Below the pieces are notes generated by a model that ran no database searches, was not told the DNA's origin, and saw only the letters and a program-made list of their open reading frames with translations. The translations under genes were made by a program, and so were the position numbers. This document shows, piece by piece, positions 58,640 to 64,000 of a stretch of 64,000 nt of DNA (position 1 is the stretch's first letter; each line of letters starts with the position of its first letter). The stretch is from Ceratothoa steindachneri (taxonomy: Eukaryota; Arthropoda; Malacostraca; Isopoda; Cymothoidae), in contig OZ018335.1 of assembly GCA_963969495.1 (NCBI GenBank), positions 82,132,354 through 82,196,353 of the forward strand. Reading direction: 5' to 3'.

Positions 58640-60115
58640 AGCCTGTAAAGTATTACCAAGAAGTAACCAGGAAAGGAAGTACCCTAGGAGACCTTACGGT
58701 CCATTCAAAGAGGATACCTCTGGACTAGCAATCGAGCAGGCACATGGCTGCTCAATTGTTTTGAGTCCCTAAACGGTCACTTTTCAAGACTTTGTCTAGT
58801 CTTGACTTGAACTGGTCAACAGATTCACAGTTGACAACTTCCACTGGAAGTGCGTTCCACTTACCGCAGATACTGTAAATAAAAAACTTTCCCCACAGAT
58901 CGCGGTTGTAACGCTTCAGTTCAAGTTTGTAGCCGTGATTTCTTGTTCTGCTCTCAACAAGTGTGAAAATATCCCCGTATTTAACATTGTCGAACCCTCG
59001 AAGTATTTTGAAAACTTCGATGAGCTGACCACGCAGTCTACGGGTTTTCAGCGAGAACAGATTTAATTCCCTTAGTCTATCTTCATAACTTTTATGTCGG
59101 ATACAGGGGATCAGCTTGGTTGCCCTGGCTTTTACGCGTTCCAACCTTGGATATCTTTTCGAAATGAAGTACTCCAAAAATTGTACGGCATGCTCCAGGT
59201 GCGGCTGAACGAGGGAGTTGTAAAGACAAAGTACTATCTCCTTGTTGCTGGATCCAAACTGGCGCTTTATGTAGCCTAACATCCTTTGGGCTTTTTTCTC
59301 TTCCTCGATGCACTGTTTCGAAAACTTGAGGTCGCTAGTGATAGTTACACCCAAGCCTTTCTCAGTGTCACTCGATTCAAGAGCAGTGCCCTTAAGGATA
59401 TACTGAGATTGAGGGTTTCTGTGGCCGATATGCATCACTTGGCATTTGTTCACGTTAAATGGCATTTACCACGTGTCCGACCACTTTCCAATCTTCCCAA
59501 GATCTTCCTGCAGGCAGGCAGTATTTCCATCCTTTGCAACGTTCATACCAAGCTTGGTATCGTCGGCAAATTTGGAAATCTTGGCAACTATGTCAACGTC
59601 CATGTCGTTGACGTAGATGATGAATAGTAGTGATCCCAGGATAGAACCTTGAGGCACCCCGCTAATAACGGGCACCCACTCAGAAGCCTGTCCATTCACC
59701 ACCACCCGTTGCCGTCTGCCACTTAGCCAGTTCTCGATCCAGCCGGCTACTTTTTCGTCTATGCCCAGCGCTCGCACTTTCCGGAGAAGGCGGCGGTGTG
59801 GTACCTTATCAAAGGGTTTCTAAAGGTCTAAGTACACCACATCTACCGCCTTTCCTGATCGTGCTCACTGAACATGAAGTGGAAGAATTCCACAAGGTTC
59901 GTCAGGCATGACCGTTGCCTTCGGAAGCGGTGCTGGGAACTCCTCAGTAGCAGGTTTGACTCTAAATACGACGTCATTTTGTCAACCATCATGCTTTCCA
60001 TGAGTTTACCGACTATAGAAGTCAGACTGATAGGTCGGTAGTTTGACGGTTGGCGACGGTCACCTTTCTTGAAGATAGGAGTCACCTCCGCTTCACGCTA
60101 ATCTCTAGGAACGGA
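58640..60115 (-). mobile_element. LINE-D: CR1/L2-type RT fragment, 5' truncated
   Basis: Same family as LINE-B, with closely similar protein (MHIGHRNPQSQYILKG shared). Begins within RT at the VPRD.R equivalent (about 60115), runs through RT and the C-terminal domain, and ends with a 3' untranslated region matching LINE-B. 5' truncation is typical of LINE insertion. Endonuclease and ORF1 are absent. Confidence 0.85.
58752..60085 (-). pseudogene. LINE-D reverse transcriptase
   Basis: Three frames: 60085-59843 (PIFKKGDRRQPSNYRPISLT, SIVGKLMESMMVDKMTSYLE, CLTNLVEFFHFMFSEHD), 59777-59466 (IENWLSGRRQRVVVNG, SGVPQGSILGSLLFIIYVND, KISKFADDTKLG with intact FADD) and 59465-58752 (MPFNVNKCQVMHIGHR to the C terminus). 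Two breaks only: near 59840 (frameshift and stop) and TGGTAA at 59466. Less decayed than LINE-B. Plus-strand frames (59286-59627) are shadows. Confidence 0.85.
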
Positions 60116-60119
60116 TGTC

Positions 60120-60835
60120 TCTTGATCGAACCTAGTTACATAGGTGGGAAAGAGGCTATGTGCTCTCTCCTCTTCTCTTTAGGTGATTAAATTCTTGATA
60201 TCTTCTCTTATTTCCTATTTTTTGTTAAATTAGCTTCCTTGCTATATTCTCTAGTATCTTGTTAATTGGTTTCATCTTCACTTCTCTATGTGGGTCTCTT
60301 TGTATTCTCCTGTCTCTTCTTCTCTTGCCGGTGATTATTAATACTGCCTTGTTTTAAATTCTCTGTAGTTCCATCATTCTTCTCTTTGAAATGCTGTACA
60401 TTGGTATTACTGGGTATTCCATTGCTGACTGGATGATCGCTTGATATATATTCTTCTTGTTTCTCCGGCTAAGAGACTTGAGCTTATATAGTAGTATCAT
60501 TCCATTCTTACTCTTTCCCTTTCAACTCTTTCTTTAACATGTCTGGAGTATTCTGTTCTGATGATTGTCAGTCCATGTACCTTGGCATCGCTAGCGTACT
60601 CATATCTCTGTCCTTCAACGTGTATGGCTCTGATTTTCCTCCAAAAAATTGGCACTATTTTGAACTTATTTCTGTTATTGCTTATTTTCCATTTTTGTTC
60701 GTACACATTAATCCTCCTTATTTCCTCTGCTGTTAATTTTGCTTGCATATCTGGGTTACTGTAGATGTAGACGAAGATTTGTGTGACGTCATCTGCGAAT
60801 TACATGTTGAGGCATCCGAATATAAATGTAGCAGA
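60120..60835 (-). pseudogene. LINE-E: jockey/I-group RT C-terminal fragment
   Basis: Minus strand from about 60800: FADDVTQIFVYIYSNPDM (FADD box), then frame 60748-60497 with EIRRINVYEQKWKISNNRNK, matching EIENINRFERMWTIKTNRRK in LINE-C, and HVKERVERERVRME. Degraded reading continues to about 60125, where LINE-D begins. The same group as LINE-A and LINE-C but more diverged. Confidence 0.7.
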
Positions 60836-61888
60836 ATAAGGTCGAAGGGCGACCAGGTGCTCTTCTGTACTCACGCGGTCCTGAGATCACCGCATGGAGC
60901 TTTGAAAGCACGGCTGAACCAGGTTGAGGGTGCAGCCTACGCTGTTATCACACCCCAGCTGTGTTTGCTTAGAGACCGATTCCATCTTTTCCCATGGCCG
61001 CTTTCAGCCAACATTACTGCCTTGCCTCATAAAATCGAAGTTCATCGAACTTTCCTCGCCAACGTTACCACAATTTCCCCACCCCCCTCGGAAGGAGTCA
61101 CCGACTTTTCCTCAAAATTACACGTTTGTGTGAAAGCGGCCGCCAAGACACCAAAAGCCACCTCACCGGGAGTCTCTAAAATCCTTCGACTCAGTTTAAT
61201 AAGCAGCACCAATAGACTTCCCGACTTCCCCCAGCGATCAGAAAAATCGCCGATTTCGATTCGAGAACGAAGGCTAAATCGACATCCTGAACTTTGAAAT
61301 AGTCAATGGGCAAGTATCTGGCGAGGATTCCCATCTCTGAAGGCCATCTAGAGTGCTCCCTCATCTGAAGCGAGAGGTAACACGACTTTCCCATTCGCAG
61401 TCACCGTATCCCAACTGGCCCCTTTCCTGCAACGAGAATGTAAGCAATTGTAACTGTTGCGACCTGCAGATGCATCTAGGATCTGGCTTACCCAATTAAT
61501 CCATTCATTGGGTGTGCGTCCCGGTTGAAAAGCCCCCTTTTAATCACCGACCTGAATCCGACCTCCCTAATCCCCTAATTAACTCACCTGTATCTCGCGT
61601 AGACCTTTAACCCCGTTTGTGCGACCATTCCCTTTGAGCCCAATATTTGTGTATATTTTAATATTATTTTATTGTTGCTAAAGATATATTTTCACCATTG
61701 TCTTTATTTTGCAATCTCAACTCGTACCAGCTACCTGTTAATCTTTGGCCAACTTGCACTCTGAAATATTTGTTTTAAAAAGGACTCCGCAAAGTTAAAA
61801 ATAAACCATCCCCACTGGACTCATACCAATTTCTCCATTCACTAATGGTCTTCAACCAACTTTGGCCCAAAGCCCCCAAAGTACCCAC

Positions 61889-61889
<1 letters not shown>
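60836..61889. other. Unclassified, GC-richer segment
   Basis: No protein recognised. The 184-codon plus frame (60743-61297) begins in the antisense of LINE-E, so it is not a gene. Pyrimidine-rich. It could contain the LTR of the gypsy element beginning beyond 62160, but no terminal repeats were found. Confidence 0.4.

Positions 61890-61937
<48 letters not shown>
61890..61937. repeat. (TA)n microsatellite
   Basis: About 24 TA units. Confidence 0.95.
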
Positions 61938-61940
<3 letters not shown>

Positions 61941-62028
61941 TCTGCGTAGCGTAGTGTACTAACGGCATACTTTTAAGTGTGATCAAAGCTGTGCTGGCTG
62001 CTTCAGTGTGTCTGGTTTTTAAAGAAAA

Positions 62029-62031
<3 letters not shown>

Positions 62032-62081
<50 letters not shown>
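62032..62081. repeat. (TA)n microsatellite
   Basis: About 25 TA units after an A-rich run. Confidence 0.95.
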
Positions 62082-62084
<3 letters not shown>

Positions 62085-62319
62085 TCGGCCCGTTATCACG
62101 AAAACACAGGCAGATAAGGAATCCCAGACGCCCGCTGCCCTTGAATATCATATTTCAGCGGCCGTATTAGCAAAGAATTCAAAGACAAGAGTGCCCAAAT
62201 CTCCTTCCCTTGTGGGAAAAATATCGGAGACTGGAGCAGAATTCGGTTCGCGGTAACAAGACAGCCTCTTATATCGTGAAAGAAGGCCTGCTATATCCTG
62301 CTTGAGTTCCCCATTCGCA

Positions 62320-63430
62320 TGTCCCCCTGGTCCTAAAAATGCCCACGATAGTGCCTTTTCTGGCCACTTCAGCCACAATAAGACTGCTCAAAGGATTTTC
62401 CAGTATTTCTACTGGCCTGGTGCCTCAGTTGACATTTCTGAATACTCCCAATACTGTGACATGTGCCAGAAAAACACAACAAAAGGGCCTGTTAAACCAC
62501 TCCCTCTATAGAAGGGAGCAATCATATAAGAACCCATTTCTCGAGGGAGATAGACCGTGTCGGCCCCATTATTCCCCCTTCCAGCAAAGGGCATAGTTAT
62601 CTCCTTACTCTTGTGGACTGTTCTATGTGTTTCCCCGAAGCCGTACCTTTAAAGAGAATCAACAGCGTCACGTGTGCTAAAGCCTTAATTTCCATCTTCT
62701 CTAGTGTAATCAAACCAAAGGAAGTATTGTCTGACCGAGGTCGGCAATTTGCTTCTGGAATGATGTAATATTTCAGGAAACTGTTGATGGTAAGACTGCT
62801 CTTTACCACCCCCTATGACCTCAGCGCAAATGAGGTTTGCCAAAAATTTAATTTGACCTTGAAATCAATATTAAAGAAGTTGTGTGCTGAACGGCTCCAT
62901 GAGTGGGATCGCTTCGTGCCCGTGGCACTATTTTCATTCAGGGAGATTCCACATCGTATGCTTTGATTTACTCCTTTCGAATTAATCTACCGACGCAACG
63001 TGCGAGGTCCCATTAGCATCCTCAAGGAGTTATTCTCTAACGCCAAGTTAGACAGGGAAATTCAATCTTCCTACGCGTATGTTTTGGATCTTTGACGAAG
63101 ATTAGAAAAGTGTGCCGAGAATGCATACCAAAATGCCGACGTTAACTTAAAGAAGTATCGGACGTACTTCGATGTCAAATCCAAGGAGAGGAAGTTTAAA
63201 CCCGGTGATGAAGTTCTATTGCTACTTCCTACGGAGAGCAACAAACTTCTCACCCAATGGAAAGGCCCCTTCACAATTTTGGAAGTGTGAGGAACTGTGG
63301 CCTATTAAATTAATACCCCTACGGGAGAGAAGCTGTTCAACGTCAACATGCTTAAAAGTTATCACTACCATGCGTGTGTCAACAACATCGTTACCACCCA
63401 CGAAGAGACAGCTTTGCAGGCAGAATGACT
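62320..63430 (+). pseudogene. Gmr1-like integrase
   Basis: HDSAFSGHFSHNKTAQRIF with FYWPG-like YFYWPG and CDMCQ make the HHCC zinc domain. The core has IDRVGPIIPPSSKGHSYLLT (first D), VLSDRGRQFASG (second D), then ANEVCQKFNLTLKSILKK where relatives have NG..EKFN: the catalytic Glu is Gln here. Further blocks: LCAERLHEWDRFVPVALFSF, REIPHRML, FELIYRRNVRGPISILKEL, FKPGDEVLLLLPTESNKLLT and QWKGPFTILEV (GPY/F-like), FNVNMLKSYH. Stops (about 62509, 62766, 62963, 63094, 63287) show decay. The enzyme would join element DNA to the host chromosome. Confidence 0.8.
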
Positions 63431-63544
63431 ACACGATGCATTCCCCAAACCTTGTACATGCCGTGTGCGTCGAACAGGATAGGGATTACTCACTACCCGC
63501 CTTGCCCGGCTCCACCATTCACCCCCTGCTAGTTTGGATATCAA

Positions 63545-64000
63545 TAAGCGGCTAACTCCCGACCAAACTAGCCAGTTGCAGTTTATTTTAGGCAAGTTTA
63601 ATGACGTCATTTCTGAGACCCCTGGGTGTGCTATTAACTTCCCAAGCATGATTTAACCCTCGCTACCCAAGAACCTGTTCGTTAAAGACCTTACCCCCTT
63701 CCAATTCATCTGAGAAATACCTTTTAACACCAAGGGTAACAATCTGTTCAACCTCAATATCATTGAACCCTTCACGTCAAATTATTATTTCCCAATAGTT
63801 ATTGTACGGAAACCAGGTAACTCTTACTGCATGTGTGTAGTTTTTCGCAAATTATATTCCGTGGCTATTTTCGATGCGGAACCGATTCTTTTAATTGAAC
63901 AAACCCTTCAGTTGTTCTAAAAGGCAAATTTATTAGCGATCTCGACCTATGTAAAGCGTATTACGAGGTCGCCCTGAAAAGAGCGTAAGGAAATACACCG
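63545..64000 (+). pseudogene. Gmr1-like reverse transcriptase, N-terminal part (cut by window edge)
   Basis: Begins INKRLTPDQTSQLQFILGKF and NDVISETPGC, the usual prelude to gypsy RT. After a degenerate stretch comes YYFPIVIVRKPGNSYCMCVV and FRKLYSVAIFDAEPILLIEQ, matching the SP.V.VRK.DGS.R.CVD.RKLN.VT..DAEP.P.IE pattern of RT blocks 1-2. ANLLAISTYVK, then YYEVAL in another frame, would lead to the catalytic block. Stops interrupt; the active-site DD lies beyond the window. Confidence 0.75.

Larger units (their letters stand above)
62160..64000 (+). mobile_element. Ty3/gypsy element with integrase before RT (Gmr1-like)
   Basis: Integrase zinc domain (62330-62480), catalytic core (62545-62960) and GPY/F module (63180-63360), then the N-terminal part of RT (63545 to the window edge). 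This IN-RT order is opposite to standard gypsy elements and is known in the Gmr1-like group. Stops throughout. Right end lies outside the window. Confidence 0.65.

Noticed and set aside
60743..61297. 184-codon plus-strand ORF as a gene
   Set aside because: Its first part is the antisense of the LINE-E FADD region; the rest has no motif.

Overview
The window looks like a piece of an animal nuclear genome, most likely an arthropod. It is AT-rich, has long (TA)n arrays, and has two coding exons separated by an intron of about 37 kb. Almost every other recognisable protein belongs to a transposable element. The arthropod guess is inference: it rests on the element mix (a DD41D rosa-type mariner, other mariner-like copies, piggyBac, non-LTR and Ty3/gypsy elements), TTAGG-like units in one minisatellite, and the cadherin type. 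The species cannot be named.

Host gene: two plus-strand exons, 14339-14454 and 51446-51610, together encode most of one extracellular cadherin repeat plus the start of the next. Both exons meet the intron in phase 0, and the joined protein reads straight through a cadherin repeat. Everything from 14455 to 51445 is therefore one giant intron. No other exon of this gene could be supported.

Layout. 1-14338: two 1.4 kb direct repeats flank a charged coiled-coil ORF remnant (1566-6378); mariner-like remnants lie at 8955-9180 and 10060-10895; a 749 bp solo LTR with a 4 bp target duplication lies at 11989-12737. 14455-22364: AT-rich intron with one broken mariner copy. 22365-32945: a jockey/I-group LINE (LINE-A) whose 5' half is inverted relative to its 3' half. 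It is interrupted twice, by a 1.8 kb element with 30 bp terminal inverted repeats and by a 4.8 kb CR1/L2-type LINE (LINE-B) that encodes an SGNH esterase. 33540-35122: 5' end of a minus-strand gypsy element (LTR, tRNA-Lys-type primer site, gag). 37205-37600: Tc1 remnant. 37657-49165: a piggyBac element with TTAA flanks, split by about 8.4 kb of later insertions (a gypsy integrase fragment, minisatellites, LINE-C). Next to its start codon is a foldback structure enclosing a 49 bp tandem array. 51446-51610: second exon. 53757-56172: diverged direct repeats around a nearly complete rosa-type mariner. 58640-60835: two LINE fragments, one cutting the other. 62160-64000: a Ty3/gypsy element with integrase upstream of reverse transcriptase.

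None of the transposon genes seen is intact; all carry stops, frameshifts or truncations. The chief interest is the nesting order, which can be read from protein continuity across insertion points, target-site duplications and paired terminal repeats. Coordinates of diverged repeats are estimates by eye.
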